The notes: a model not told the origin generated them from the letters alone. A stretch of DNA of 64,000 nucleotides from Maribacter sp. MMG018 (GCF_018100785.1 NZ_JAGJEC010000001.1:496001-560000); one strand, 5' to 3'; positions 45,118 through 54,878 are shown, numbered from the stretch's first letter. Numbers and translations: made by a program.

Positions 45118-46917
45118 ATGTCTTTAAATAAAGTTTTTACGGTAATTTTCATTTTGGTATTTGCAGGTTTTACATTGACTAGTTGCGAATCAAAGAAAAA
45201 GAATGATGAGAAAAAAAATGTAATAACTACAACAATTGAATTGCCAAACCGACCAAATATTTTATGGTTGGTCACTGAAGATATGGGGTCATATATACCT
45301 TCTTTTGGCGACTCTACAATTGCAACTCCCAACTTAAGCCGCTTGGCCAAAGAAGGAGTGGTGTATCCTAACCTGTTCTCTCCCTCCGGAGTATGTGCGC
45401 CTAGTAGGGCGGCAATTACTACGGGAATGTACCCAACAAGTATAGGGGCCAATAATATGCGTACCATTTTGCATACCAAGATGACAGGTTTGCCCGCCTA
45501 TGGGGCAGTGCCTCCACCTGAAACGCGTATGGTAAGCGAACTTCTTCGAATGAACGGGTATTATTGCTCAAACAACTATAAAGAGGATTATCAATTTAAA
45601 GCCCCAAAAACTGCTTGGGACGAAAGTAGTCCGTATGCCCATTGGCGAAATCGAAATAAGGACCAACCTTTTTTCGCGGTGTTCAATTTTACGGAAACAC
45701 ATGAGTCTGGATTATTTGAACCCTATGGTCATAGAAAAATTGAAACGAGACATTATCACTCGGGAGACACTACCTATACTTGGGGAGAGGATAAATTAAA
45801 ATTACAAAAAAAACCGTACATAGCTTGGGGAGCTAGTCGATTTACTGAAGAAGAGACGCCGGTGAACTTGCCCAAAAACACAAAGTTTTCTATTCCCCCA
45901 TATTTGCCCAATACCCCTATAGTACATAGGGATATGTGGAAATTATATAATAACATAGCCGAAATGGACAAACAAGTTGGAGCCATTTTAAAGCAATTGG
46001 AAGATGATGGATTATTGGAAAATACCATCATTTTTTTCTATGGCGATCATGGAGGGCCAATGCCAAGGGAAAAGCGGCTAATTTATGATTTAGGGCTGAA
46101 AACGCCTATGATTATTAGGTTTCCAAACAAGCAACGCTCAGAAACAAGAGATAATCAATTACTCAGTTTTGTAGATTTTGCCCCTACCTTACTTTCTTTG
46201 GCCGACATTGAACCACCAGCTTATATTCAAGGACAAGCTTTTTTAGGAAAGTACAAAGCCAAGGAAGAACGAAACTATATATATGGGGCCGCAGATCGTT
46301 TCGATGGGGTTACCGACGCCATACGTGCCGTTAGAGATAGCCAATATAAATACATACGTAATTATAGACCTGATCAAGGGTATTATTTGCCTGTAAAATT
46401 CAGGGAAAAGATACCTACAATGCAAGAGTTGTTACGACTACGTGATGATGGAAAATTAGATAGTATACAATTACAATGGTTTCGTAAAAAGAAGCCCCAT
46501 GAAGAACTTTATGATTGTTCGGCTGATCCATACGAGCTAAATAATTTGGCTCAAGACCCTTCTTATCAAGGTAAACTTGTTGAATTGCGAACAGAATTGG
46601 ACCGTTGGTTATCTAAAATTGGAGATGAGCCCAATCTTCCTGAAAAAGAACTGATTGCCAAGTTGTGGAATGGGGCAAAAAAACAGCCAACAACCTCAAA
46701 ACCAAAACTTACGTTTTCTGATAATAAATTAACTATTAGCTGTGCTACCATAGGAGCTTCCATAGGTTATAAAATTATTCCTGAAAATGGTAAAACACCA
46801 AAAACATGGTCAATATATCAGAAACCATTAAACCTTCCTAAACATGCTAAAATAGTTGTGCAAGCGTATAGAATAGGATATGTGCCAAGCGACATTGTTA
46901 CTGAAAACAGAATCTAA
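45118..46917 (+). CDS. Formylglycine-dependent sulfatase (S1), lipoprotein
   Basis: 599 residues, exported lipoprotein (LTSC lipobox, Cys23). The sulfatase core starts NRPNILWLVTEDMGSY, and the maturation motif C-A-P-S-R holds Cys93, which must be converted to formylglycine. Further active-site features are FYGDHGGPMPREK and the C-terminal LYDCSADPYELNNLA. Residues 530-599 form a small beta domain like chitobiase C-terminal domains (KIIPENGKTPKTWSIY). The sub-family resembles heparan N-sulfatase-like S1 groups, but the substrate is not readable. No maturase gene is in the window. It is 10 bp after the SDR gene. Confidence 0.9.
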   Translation: MSLNKVFTVIFILVFAGFTLTSCESKKKNDEKKNVITTTIELPNRPNILWLVTEDMGSYIPSFGDSTIATPNLSRLAKEGVVYPNLFSPSGVCAPSRAAITTGMYPTSIGANNMRTILHTKMTGLPAYGAVPPPETRMVSELLRMNGYYCSNNYKEDYQFKAPKTAWDESSPYAHWRNRNKDQPFFAVFNFTETHESGLFEPYGHRKIETRHYHSGDTTYTWGEDKLKLQKKPYIAWGASRFTEEETPVNLPKNTKFSIPPYLPNTPIVHRDMWKLYNNIAEMDKQVGAILKQLEDDGLLENTIIFFYGDHGGPMPREKRLIYDLGLKTPMIIRFPNKQRSETRDNQLLSFVDFAPTLLSLADIEPPAYIQGQAFLGKYKAKEERNYIYGAADRFDGVTDAIRAVRDSQYKYIRNYRPDQGYYLPVKFREKIPTMQELLRLRDDGKLDSIQLQWFRKKKPHEELYDCSADPYELNNLAQDPSYQGKLVELRTELDRWLSKIGDEPNLPEKELIAKLWNGAKKQPTTSKPKLTFSDNKLTISCATIGASIGYKIIPENGKTPKTWSIYQKPLNLPKHAKIVVQAYRIGYVPSDIVTENRI

Positions 46918-46923
46918 CAGATG

Positions 46924-46943
46924 AGAACCATGGTTCTTTTTTT
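46924..46943 (+). terminator. Possible terminator after the sulfatase gene
   Basis: AGAACCATGGTTCT is a perfect palindrome followed by T6, 7 bp after the sulfatase stop. As a hairpin it would have only a 4-5 bp stem. The rest of the gap to 47160 shows nothing recognisable. Confidence 0.45.
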
Positions 46944-47159
46944 ATTCAAAATGCAACTATTTACTGGGTAAAAAAATCCATAAGCCAATAAAAACAACTG
47001 TTAGGAAAAACTATTATTAATAAAAGATGTTTTGCGATTTATAATATAAAAGCATAATGCCAAGAATAAAATTTCTGGATATCTAAAAAAGGCGCTACGT
47101 CGATAGAGTTATTCAAAAAATGATAAATGGTCTTGTCACATTGCTGAATTTTAAAATAT

Positions 47160-48845
47160 ATGTATACGATGATTAAAAATATTATTACAATTTCATTAGT
47201 TGGGATTGTTACTTTAAGTTGTGTTACGAACAAGAGGATTGATAAAGTTTCAGTGAATGAAATAAATGAGTACTCAAATCCAATTTTACAAGGTTTCTAC
47301 CCCGACCCAAGTATATGTAAAGCCGGTAGTAATTACTACATGGTACATTCAACCTTTGCCTATTTTCCAGGAATTCCAATTTTTGAAAGTAATGACCTTG
47401 TGAACTGGACACAAATTGGAAATGTATTAGACAGACCGGAGCAATTAGATTTAGAGGGGTTAGATGTGTCAAGAGGAGTTTTTGCCCCGGCAATCAGTTA
47501 TCACAAAGGAATTTATTATTTAGTAGGCACAATAGTTAAAGGAGGAAATAATTTTATTGTTTCCGCAACCGATCCAGCCGGTCCTTGGTCCAATCCGATA
47601 TGGATACCCGAAGTAAAAGGAATAGACCCTTCACTTTTTTTTGATAATGAGAAAACTTTTATTGTATACAACAGTGTCCCTCCAGATGGAAAACCAATGT
47701 ATAAAGGACATAGGACTATAAGAATGTATGAGTTCGATATAGAAAAAGGAAAAGTTTTAGGGGCACCTATAATTTTGGTAAATGGTGGTTCGGATATTTC
47801 CAAAAAACCAAACTGGATCGAAGGTCCACATATCTACAAAAGAAATAAGTATTACTATTTAATGGCTGCCGAAGGTGGAACTTATGAAAATCATTCAGAA
47901 GTTGTTTTTCGAAGTAAAAATGTAACTGGGCCATATACAAGTTATGAAAATAATCCAATTCTAACCCAGCGTCATTTAGACCCAAATAGACCAAACCCAA
48001 TTGTTTCAACTGGACATGCGGATATAGTAGAAGATAATTATGGAAATTGGTGGGGTGTTTTTTTAGGATGTAGACCTTACGAAGGCAATTATTATAACAC
48101 TGGTAGAGAAACATTTATGGCGCCTGTAAAATGGGTAGATAACTGGCCTATTTTTGATTTAGGTGGAGATATTGTAAAGAGAAGTTATCCAACACCCAAT
48201 AATGCAAAAAAACAAAAGCAATCATTTAAAAACAGTGGAAAATATATATACAAAGAAGAGTTCGAAAAATCGGAACTTGGTTATGAATGGTTGTTTTTAA
48301 GAACACCAAGAGAAAAGTGGCACACTATTTCCAATGGTACTATTTCAATTAAAACAAGGCCGGAAAGTGCTTCCAAAAAACAAAATCCAAGTTTTATAGG
48401 ATACCGACAGCAACATATAAATGGGAGTGTAAGTGCAGAAATGGACTTTAAAACACTTAAAGAAAACGAAAAATCCGGATTAGTAATTTTTCAAAACGAG
48501 ACACATTATTACTACATGTGTAAATCAATTTCCAATGATAGGCCCGTAGTTCAGTTATTTCAATCTAAAAAAGACACATTAGAACTCTTAATTGAAAAAC
48601 CTGTAATCTCAAAAAGTTCATTACAGCTAAAGATAGAAGCAAATGGAGCGCATTACAATTTCTATTATGCTGACGAAAATGAAAATTGGAAACCATTACA
48701 ATTAGATGTAGATGCACGTTTTTTAAGTACTCAAGAAGCAGGTGGTTTTGTAGGTGCTATTTATGGTATGTACACGACTTCGTTAGGAGAGAAAAGTGAT
48801 AACACTGCTAGATTCAATTGGTTCGAAATTGAAAACTTGGATTAA
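47160..48845 (+). CDS. Glycoside hydrolase family 43, lipoprotein
   Basis: 561 residues from ATG 47160 (a second ATG is at 47169). The lipobox is VTLSC. The five-bladed propeller includes the general-base aspartate in QGFYPDPSI (Asp49), the middle aspartate in GIDPSLFFD and the catalytic glutamate in WIEGPHIYK. GHADIVEDNYGNWW and the C-terminal beta-sandwich (residues 365-561) match beta-xylosidase/arabinofuranosidase members. The protein is likely anchored in the outer membrane or periplasm. With the xylose-type transporter downstream it suggests use of a pentose-containing glycan or glycoside. Confidence 0.93.
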   Translation: MYTMIKNIITISLVGIVTLSCVTNKRIDKVSVNEINEYSNPILQGFYPDPSICKAGSNYYMVHSTFAYFPGIPIFESNDLVNWTQIGNVLDRPEQLDLEGLDVSRGVFAPAISYHKGIYYLVGTIVKGGNNFIVSATDPAGPWSNPIWIPEVKGIDPSLFFDNEKTFIVYNSVPPDGKPMYKGHRTIRMYEFDIEKGKVLGAPIILVNGGSDISKKPNWIEGPHIYKRNKYYYLMAAEGGTYENHSEVVFRSKNVTGPYTSYENNPILTQRHLDPNRPNPIVSTGHADIVEDNYGNWWGVFLGCRPYEGNYYNTGRETFMAPVKWVDNWPIFDLGGDIVKRSYPTPNNAKKQKQSFKNSGKYIYKEEFEKSELGYEWLFLRTPREKWHTISNGTISIKTRPESASKKQNPSFIGYRQQHINGSVSAEMDFKTLKENEKSGLVIFQNETHYYYMCKSISNDRPVVQLFQSKKDTLELLIEKPVISKSSLQLKIEANGAHYNFYYADENENWKPLQLDVDARFLSTQEAGGFVGAIYGMYTTSLGEKSDNTARFNWFEIENLD

Positions 48846-49169
48846 ATGTTGATTAAAAGAACTTTCCTTCTTTTTACTTGACCTCAAACCCGTAATAGCA
48901 ATAAACAAAAATCATTAAGGTTCTTCCTTTCTATGACATGTAGAATTACCCTTAATATTTATTATCAAAACAGTAATAATTTAAAGGAGGGACTAACCTA
49001 TTTCAAGTCAAAAAAATGCATGAGGTAATAACTCAGGAATATTTCTTAAAACCAAAAGGGAAAAATATGACAATGTCAAATTCAGTTAAAAACTTATATA
49101 AATCGCTCAAAAAATAGCAATTCCGCAACCAAAAGTTGTTTGAAAATATTAATCAATCTAATTAAAATC
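48846..49169. other. Intergenic stretch without a convincing gene
   Basis: The 324 bp between the glycosidase and transporter genes hold only a 33-codon frame (49016-49117) with no recognised features, and no clear hairpin or promoter box. Confidence 0.5.
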
Positions 49170-50585
49170 ATGGGAACATCAGCAAACAAAGGTTATTTAA
49201 TAAAACTAACAATAGTCGCAACACTTGGCGGTTTGTTGTTCGGATATGATACAGCAGTAATTTCAGGAACTGTTAGTTCTTTAGAAAATTTCTTTGTTCT
49301 TCCTTTCGGTTTAAATGAAATGGATGCTAATGCTCGATTAGGGTTTGTTGTTTCCAGTGCCTTAATTGGTTGTGTCATCGGAGGAATATGCGGAGGAATA
49401 ATCAGCAAAAAATTGGGACGTAAAAATGGCTTAATTTTGGCTGCATTGTTGTTTTTAGTGTCTGCAATAGGATCTTCAATGCCCGAACTATTTATCGAGT
49501 CAATAGGAAGCGCGGATCACACGTACATTTATATTTTTGTTATTTATAGAATTATAGGTGGCATTGGTGTTGGTTTAGCATCTATGCTTTCTCCATTGTA
49601 CATTGCTGAAATTGCACCAGCTAAAATAAGAGGTAAACTGGTTTCATTGAATCAGTTTGCTATTATATTTGGAATGTTAGTGGTGTATTTTGTCAACTTT
49701 TACATTGCAAAACAAGGAGATGATTCTTGGTTGAATTCTATTGGATGGCGTTGGATGTTTGCTTCGGAAACCATTCCTGCAACACTGTTTTTAATTATGC
49801 TATTTTTTGTGCCTGATACTCCGAGGTCATTAATGTTGAAATCAAAAACAGAGAAAGCCATGGAAGTTTTAACAAAAGTAAATGGCTCAAAAGAGGCAAA
49901 GAAAATATTCATAGAAATTGAAAATACTGTAACCAGGCATTCTGGAAAATTATTTTCTTTTGGAATAGCAGTAATTACAATTGGAACATTACTTTCTGTT
50001 TTTCAACAGTTTGTTGGCATCAATGTGGTGTTATATTATGCTCCAGAGATTTTTAAAAGTATGGGCTCTGGAACCGATACAGCATTATTGCAGACAATTA
50101 TTGTTGGTTCCGTCAACTTAATATTTACAGTATTAGCAATAACGACAGTAGATAAATATGGAAGAAAACCATTGATGATTATTGGTGCTATTGGTATGGC
50201 TATTTCTATGTTTGCTTTAGGGACAACTTTTTTTTCCCAATCTATTGGAGTGGGAGCATTATTATTTATGCTTATTTATGTAGCAAGTTTTGCCATGAGT
50301 TGGGGGCCTGTTTGTTGGGTTTTGTTGTCAGAGATATTTCCAAATAAAATTAGAGGCAGGGCATTGGCAGTTGCCGTAGCAGCACAATGGATTTCCAACT
50401 ATTTAGTTTCTTGGACTTTTCCAATGATGGATAAAAACACTTATTTATTAGATAAGTTTAATCATGGATTTGCTTATTGGATTTATGGATCAATGAGTTT
50501 GTTGGCAATAATTTTAGTATGGAAATTTGTACCGGAAACGAAAGGAAAAACATTAGAGGAAATAGAGAAATTTTGGAAGAAATAA
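49170..50585 (+). CDS. MFS sugar porter (xylose:H+ symporter-like)
   Basis: 471 residues from the ATG at 49170. The upstream TTG at 49140 would add ten residues without family support. Motifs are LFGYDTAVISGTVSSL, SKKLGRKNGLILA, LYIAEIAPAKIRGKLVSLNQ, QQFVGINVVLYYAPEIFKS and FVPETKGKTLEEIEKFWKK, all typical of XylE-type sugar porters with 12 membrane segments. It follows a GH43 glycosidase on the same strand, so it probably imports the released sugar. Confidence 0.9.
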   Translation: MGTSANKGYLIKLTIVATLGGLLFGYDTAVISGTVSSLENFFVLPFGLNEMDANARLGFVVSSALIGCVIGGICGGIISKKLGRKNGLILAALLFLVSAIGSSMPELFIESIGSADHTYIYIFVIYRIIGGIGVGLASMLSPLYIAEIAPAKIRGKLVSLNQFAIIFGMLVVYFVNFYIAKQGDDSWLNSIGWRWMFASETIPATLFLIMLFFVPDTPRSLMLKSKTEKAMEVLTKVNGSKEAKKIFIEIENTVTRHSGKLFSFGIAVITIGTLLSVFQQFVGINVVLYYAPEIFKSMGSGTDTALLQTIIVGSVNLIFTVLAITTVDKYGRKPLMIIGAIGMAISMFALGTTFFSQSIGVGALLFMLIYVASFAMSWGPVCWVLLSEIFPNKIRGRALAVAVAAQWISNYLVSWTFPMMDKNTYLLDKFNHGFAYWIYGSMSLLAIILVWKFVPETKGKTLEEIEKFWKK

Positions 50586-50717
50586 AAGAGCACCTAATTC
50601 CAATAAATTTCCATAACAATTACTACTATATTCAATTGTATGGCCAAGAAATAGTTCAGATTTTATACTACAGAAAAGTATAAAAGAAGCGTTTACTATA
50701 TAGGTTTTCTCTTTACT

Positions 50718-51923
50718 CTAAAGTTTGCCCTCATAGGCAATCAAGGCCTTCCAAATAGCTATAAATTCTTGTATTCCTTCTTTGTCCAGTTCTGTATTCA
50801 CCAACAATAGTTTTCCAGTCTTGGTTTGTTCATTAAAAAACATATGGGTGGCCACACCTGGGTCTCCTCCGGTGTGTCCAATTTGCCCTTTTGCAGACAT
50901 CCCCATAAACACCCCCATATTGTATTCATCATTATATTCATTATCGCTTCTGTCTTTATGGTTTTGGTCTGTCAATCGAGGTTCGAACAGCATTCTATAG
51001 CTTTCTTCGGATAAAATTTTTCCATTTCCAGAATACCCCTTAATAATTTCAGATAGGTATTTTGCCAAATCATGAACAGAGGTAATAAGTCCGCCATCAG
51101 GGTAATTCACCAACATATAAAATGCCAGTTCCGTATCCGGATCTGCATATAGTTTTGAATGCATAGATAAATCTATCGCTTCAAAAGACCATCCGGAATC
51201 GGACATGTTTAAAGGGTCAAAAATATATTTCTTCGTAAACTCCGAAAAAGATATCCCCGTTGCGCGTTCTAGCACATACGCGGCCAAACCCGCTCCAATA
51301 TTAGAGTAATTGAACATGCCTCCTGGCGGATACTTAGAAAATGTTTTCTTCTTATACCATCTTCCGTCCTCACTTAAAATTGCTTTTAGAAAATCTCCTA
51401 ATGGCATCATCTCATCAGGATTCAAAAAATTGTCGCTTACTTTGGCGTTCCCATTTTCGAAATCTTTTAGTATATACCCCTTATCTTCATATTCAGATGG
51501 GTCTTTTATACCCGAAGTATGACTTGCTAACTGACGAATAGTTATTTCAGTATTCTTAAATTTAGGATGCACCACCTTAAAAGGCAGGTAGTCGTTTATA
51601 GGGTCATCTAATTGAAGTTTACCCAATTCTTGCGCTTTCAACAAGGCCACCCCAATAAAGGTTTTAGAGATAGAACCAATATTCTGAAGCGTATTTTGCG
51701 TGTATTGTTTATTTGCTTTTTTATCGGCAAAACCAAATCCGTTTTCATACAGTGTACCGTCTTCATTAACGATCGCTACTGAAAACCCCACCAATGGTCC
51801 GTTCGTGGAAATTTGTTCCAATTCTTTGGTTAGTTTATTGGATATAGAATCGTTTTCCTGGGCATAGGTATTACCCATACATAGTGAAAAGAGAAAAAGT
51901 AGCCTGATTTTTTTTGCTATCAT
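50718..51923 (-). CDS. Serine hydrolase of the beta-lactamase/class C family
   Basis: 401 residues with a signal peptide ending NTYAQ. The SxxK motif is S-I-S-K at residues 84-87, the tyrosine motif is in FNYSNIGAG and the third motif is HTGGDPG. These belong to class C beta-lactamase-like proteins, which include esterases, D-aminopeptidases and peptidoglycan enzymes. A true antibiotic resistance role is not implied. The gene stands alone between the sugar porter, which converges on it, and a tRNA. Confidence 0.85.
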   Translation of the reverse strand: MIAKKIRLLFLFSLCMGNTYAQENDSISNKLTKELEQISTNGPLVGFSVAIVNEDGTLYENGFGFADKKANKQYTQNTLQNIGSISKTFIGVALLKAQELGKLQLDDPINDYLPFKVVHPKFKNTEITIRQLASHTSGIKDPSEYEDKGYILKDFENGNAKVSDNFLNPDEMMPLGDFLKAILSEDGRWYKKKTFSKYPPGGMFNYSNIGAGLAAYVLERATGISFSEFTKKYIFDPLNMSDSGWSFEAIDLSMHSKLYADPDTELAFYMLVNYPDGGLITSVHDLAKYLSEIIKGYSGNGKILSEESYRMLFEPRLTDQNHKDRSDNEYNDEYNMGVFMGMSAKGQIGHTGGDPGVATHMFFNEQTKTGKLLLVNTELDKEGIQEFIAIWKALIAYEGKL

Positions 51924-52000
51924 AATTGTAACTAATTGATTGATGTATAATTAGTTGCAATTTAACCATTAAAACATATATGGTTTGATGGAAAATGACA

Positions 52001-52034
52001 AAACAAAAAGGCCCCCAATTTCTTGGGAGCCTTT
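52001..52034 (-). terminator. Terminator of the tRNA-Ala transcript
   Basis: On the minus strand AAAGGCTCCCAA-GAAA-TTGGGGGCCTTT forms a 12-bp stem with a GAAA tetraloop, followed by TTGTTTTG. It lies 3 bp past the tRNA 3' end. Confidence 0.88.
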
Positions 52035-52037
52035 ACG

Positions 52038-52111
52038 TGGAGAATACCGGATTCGAACCGGTGACCTCTTGCCTGCCAGGCAAGCGCTCTAGCCAACTGA
52101 GCTAATCCCCC
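52038..52111 (-). tRNA. tRNA-Ala (anticodon GGC)
   Basis: 74 nt that fold into a full cloverleaf: acceptor stem GGGGGAT/ATTCTCC including the G3-U70 pair that defines alanine tRNA, D arm GCTC-AGTTGGCTA-GAGC, anticodon stem CTTGC/GCAAG with loop CTGGCAG (anticodon GGC), and T arm ACCGG-TTCGAAT-CCGGT. CCA is not fully encoded: only the discriminator A is present. Confidence 0.97.
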
Positions 52112-52165
52112 TTTTTTTTTGGAACGTCAAAGGAAATACATTTTTCGAACCTATCAAAATACATC

Positions 52166-52963
52166 TTAATCTTTCTTCGTACTTAATATCAAAACGGGGA
52201 TGGGTACAGAAAATTCAGATTTTAAAATGGTGCTTTTTTCCCAAAGCTTCTTAAAGAATCCTCTCTTTCTTCTAAAAACACATAACAAGTCTGGATGTTT
52301 AGATTGAAAATGCTCCAAAACCCCTAAATAGGTCGTAGCATTTTCAGAAATGGTAAGTTGCGAGCTGATATCCATCAATGCCGTATTTACCCTTAGGTCG
52401 TCATCTGAATATCCAGGTGTTTTTACTAGTAATAAGTTGACCTCAGATCTATGTTTTCTTGTAATGGACACCAATGGATCCAGTATTCTCTTTCGTTTCA
52501 AAATACCCGATTTAAAGGCCACCAATACGTTTTTAAACGTAGTATATTTTGTGCCTTTTGGTACTACCAGTGTTGGTATGTTGGTTTGTTTAACAATACG
52601 ACCAGAGGTATGCCCCAAATACAGTTCCTCTTGTATATCATTACTTCTAGGGGCCATAATAATCAAATCGATTCCTAAATTTTTGTCTATTTCTTTAAGG
52701 CCATCTACCAACTCCCCATTAAAAGAAGCTATTTTAATCGCTACTTTTTTAGAGTCTATCTCATTTATGACTCCTTTAAGGCGTTCTTTACCACTAGCGG
52801 CAATTTTTTCTGAAACATTGGACAAGGTTCCTGTTTTTGCCGAAGCGCTAAAGACTTCCATTACGTAGATATTTGCTCCAAAATCTGTTGCAAAATCAAC
52901 GGCATATTGTAAGGTTGTTTTGGCATCTTGCGAAGTACCTATGGGCACAAGAATATTCTTCAT
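52166..52963 (-). CDS. Universal stress protein with two Usp domains
   Basis: 265 residues. The first UspA domain starts MKNILVPIGTSQDAKTTLQYAVDFA and has the nucleotide-binding type segment GHTSGRIVKQTNIPTLVVPK near residues 113-134. The second half (from about residue 142, FKNVLVAFKSG) is a divergent second domain. Cytoplasmic stress protein, exact role unknown. It is divergent from the acetyltransferase at 53015 with a 51-bp shared control region. Confidence 0.88.
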   Translation of the reverse strand: MKNILVPIGTSQDAKTTLQYAVDFATDFGANIYVMEVFSASAKTGTLSNVSEKIAASGKERLKGVINEIDSKKVAIKIASFNGELVDGLKEIDKNLGIDLIIMAPRSNDIQEELYLGHTSGRIVKQTNIPTLVVPKGTKYTTFKNVLVAFKSGILKRKRILDPLVSITRKHRSEVNLLLVKTPGYSDDDLRVNTALMDISSQLTISENATTYLGVLEHFQSKHPDLLCVFRRKRGFFKKLWEKSTILKSEFSVPIPVLILSTKKD

Positions 52964-53014
52964 GATAATTTTGTTGGTTATTACCCTAAATTTACAATTT
53001 TAAAATTTCATTTT

Positions 53015-53515
53015 ATGATTAGGTCTGCAAAGTTATCGGAAATTAAGGAGATTCTGTCAATGACAAATGCATGTAGAATACATATGGAGTCTAAAAACAT
53101 TTTCCAATGGACTACCTCATATCCTTCTGAATCAGCATTCACCAAAGACATTGAGCGTGGTGAACTTTTTGTTCTAGAACATGAAAACCACATTATTGGC
53201 TCTATTGTTATTTCCTCATTAATGGACGAGGAATATGAACATATTACTTGGCTCACCCCAAATTCTAAAAACATATACATTCATAGATTGGCGGTACATC
53301 CTTCTTTTCAAGGCAAGGGTTTTGCCCAACAATTAATGACATTTGCAGAAGATTATGCAATAAAGAACAATTTTGTTTCTGTTCGGTTGGATACCTTTAG
53401 CCAAAATAAAAGAAACCAAAAGTTTTATGAAACCAGAGGCTATCAAAAACTGGGAGACGTTTATTTCCCCCAACAGAGCGAACACCCTTTTCATTGCTAT
53501 GAACTTATAGTCTGA
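53015..53515 (+). CDS. GNAT-family N-acetyltransferase
   Basis: 166 residues. The start MIRSAKLSEIKEILSMTNAC was preferred because the frame's earlier ATG (52928) would overlap the divergent stress-protein gene. The acetyl-CoA loop HPSFQGKGFAQQLMTFAEDYA is followed by VRLDTFSQNKRNQKFYETRGY. The substrate is unknown. The MATE gene follows 7 bp later. Confidence 0.88.
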   Translation: MIRSAKLSEIKEILSMTNACRIHMESKNIFQWTTSYPSESAFTKDIERGELFVLEHENHIIGSIVISSLMDEEYEHITWLTPNSKNIYIHRLAVHPSFQGKGFAQQLMTFAEDYAIKNNFVSVRLDTFSQNKRNQKFYETRGYQKLGDVYFPQQSEHPFHCYELIV

Positions 53516-53522
53516 ACATACA

Positions 53523-54857
53523 TTGAAAACTACCGTTAATTTTAAAAACATAAACAACCTGGCCATACCTGCGACCATTGCGGGCATTGCGGAACCGCTA
53601 CTCTCTATCACAGATACGGCCATTGTTGGAAATATTCCCGTGGACGGACTGGAGTCTTTGGCCGCGGCCGGTATAGTAGGCTCTTTTCTATCTATGTTAA
53701 TATGGGTGCTCGGCCAGACCCGTAGTGCCATTTCCGCAATTATTTCGCAATACCTCGGAGCAGGAAAACTGGATGAAGTAAAAACCCTGCCCGCACAGGC
53801 CATTTTCTTGAACATTGCCCTGAGCATTCTAATATTGCTTTCGACCGTTTTTATTATCCGAGAGATTTTTGAACTCTTAAACGCTACGGGTAAAATTCTA
53901 GAATACTGTATCAGTTATTATTCCATTAGAGTTTGGGGCTTTCCGTTAACGCTATTTGTTTTCGCCGTAATGGGTATTTTTAGAGGGTTGCAGAACACCT
54001 ATTGGCCCATGGTAATAGCCATTACCGGTGCCGTACTGAATGTGGTTTTCGACCTTGTATTGGTATACGGTATAGAGGGGTTCATAGAGCCTTTATATTT
54101 AGATGGTGCCGCTTATGCCAGTTTAATTTCACAAGCGATCATGGCCATTATGGCCTTTTGGCTTCTCTGGAAAAAAACGGATATAAGCCTGGTTCTTACC
54201 TTTCCCTTACATCCAGAGTTAGGACGGCTGGTTATTATGAGCCTTAACCTTTTTGTAAGGGCCTTGGCCTTGAACACCGCCCTTATCCTCGCTGTTAGAG
54301 AAGCAACGGCCCTTGGCGAAAAGTATATCGGGGCACATACCATTGCTATAAATCTCTGGCTCTTTTCCGCATTTTTTATAGACGGTTATGGTGCTGCCGG
54401 AAATATCATGGGAGGAAGACTTCTTGGAGAAAAAAATTACGACGGACTCTGGCTCTTGGCTAAAAAAATAGTGACTTATGGGCTTTATGTTAGTCTCGTG
54501 TTAATGCTCACTTCATTTATATTCTACAAGCCCATAGGGGCACTATTTTCTAATGAAGATGTTGTTTTGGAGACCTTCTATGGTATTTTCTTCATTATTA
54601 TTCTAGGACTTCCAATGAATACCATTGCCTTTGTTCTAGATGGTGTTTTTAAAGGTCTGGGGGAAATGAAGTATCTAAGGAACACCTTATTGGCCGCCAC
54701 TTTTTTAGGCTTTATCCCTACCTTGTTCTTGGGAAAATATTTACACTGGGGCCTAACAGGTATATGGATTGCTTTTACCGTCTGGATGTTGATCAGGGGA
54801 GGTGCATTGGTCTGGAAATTTAGAAGAAAGTTTCGACCACTTTTACAAAACACTTAA
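53523..54857 (+). CDS. MATE-family efflux transporter
   Basis: 444 residues with 12 predicted membrane segments, starting at TTG since no ATG is available between the preceding stop and the first conserved helix. The opening NLAIPATIAGIAEPLLSITD and the paired half GYGAAGNIMGGRLLGEKNYD are typical of DinF-type MATE proteins, which export cationic drugs by Na+ or H+ exchange. It is 7 bp after the acetyltransferase gene and 21 bp before the hydratase gene. Confidence 0.9.
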   Translation: MKTTVNFKNINNLAIPATIAGIAEPLLSITDTAIVGNIPVDGLESLAAAGIVGSFLSMLIWVLGQTRSAISAIISQYLGAGKLDEVKTLPAQAIFLNIALSILILLSTVFIIREIFELLNATGKILEYCISYYSIRVWGFPLTLFVFAVMGIFRGLQNTYWPMVIAITGAVLNVVFDLVLVYGIEGFIEPLYLDGAAYASLISQAIMAIMAFWLLWKKTDISLVLTFPLHPELGRLVIMSLNLFVRALALNTALILAVREATALGEKYIGAHTIAINLWLFSAFFIDGYGAAGNIMGGRLLGEKNYDGLWLLAKKIVTYGLYVSLVLMLTSFIFYKPIGALFSNEDVVLETFYGIFFIIILGLPMNTIAFVLDGVFKGLGEMKYLRNTLLAATFLGFIPTLFLGKYLHWGLTGIWIAFTVWMLIRGGALVWKFRRKFRPLLQNT

Positions 54858-54878
54858 TTTTGACTAAAATATAAGTAC

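Noticed and set aside
47039-47233. Minus-strand frame of 64 codons before the GH43 gene
   Set aside because: AT-rich, overlaps the GH43 signal peptide region and shows no recognisable domain.
49016-49117. 33-codon plus-strand frame between GH43 and the sugar porter
   Set aside because: No hydrophobic segment, no family pattern and no promoter, so chance is the better explanation.
50718-51923. Antibiotic-resistance beta-lactamase
   Set aside because: Only the general class C motifs are seen. Many such proteins are esterases or peptidases, and nothing links it to resistance.
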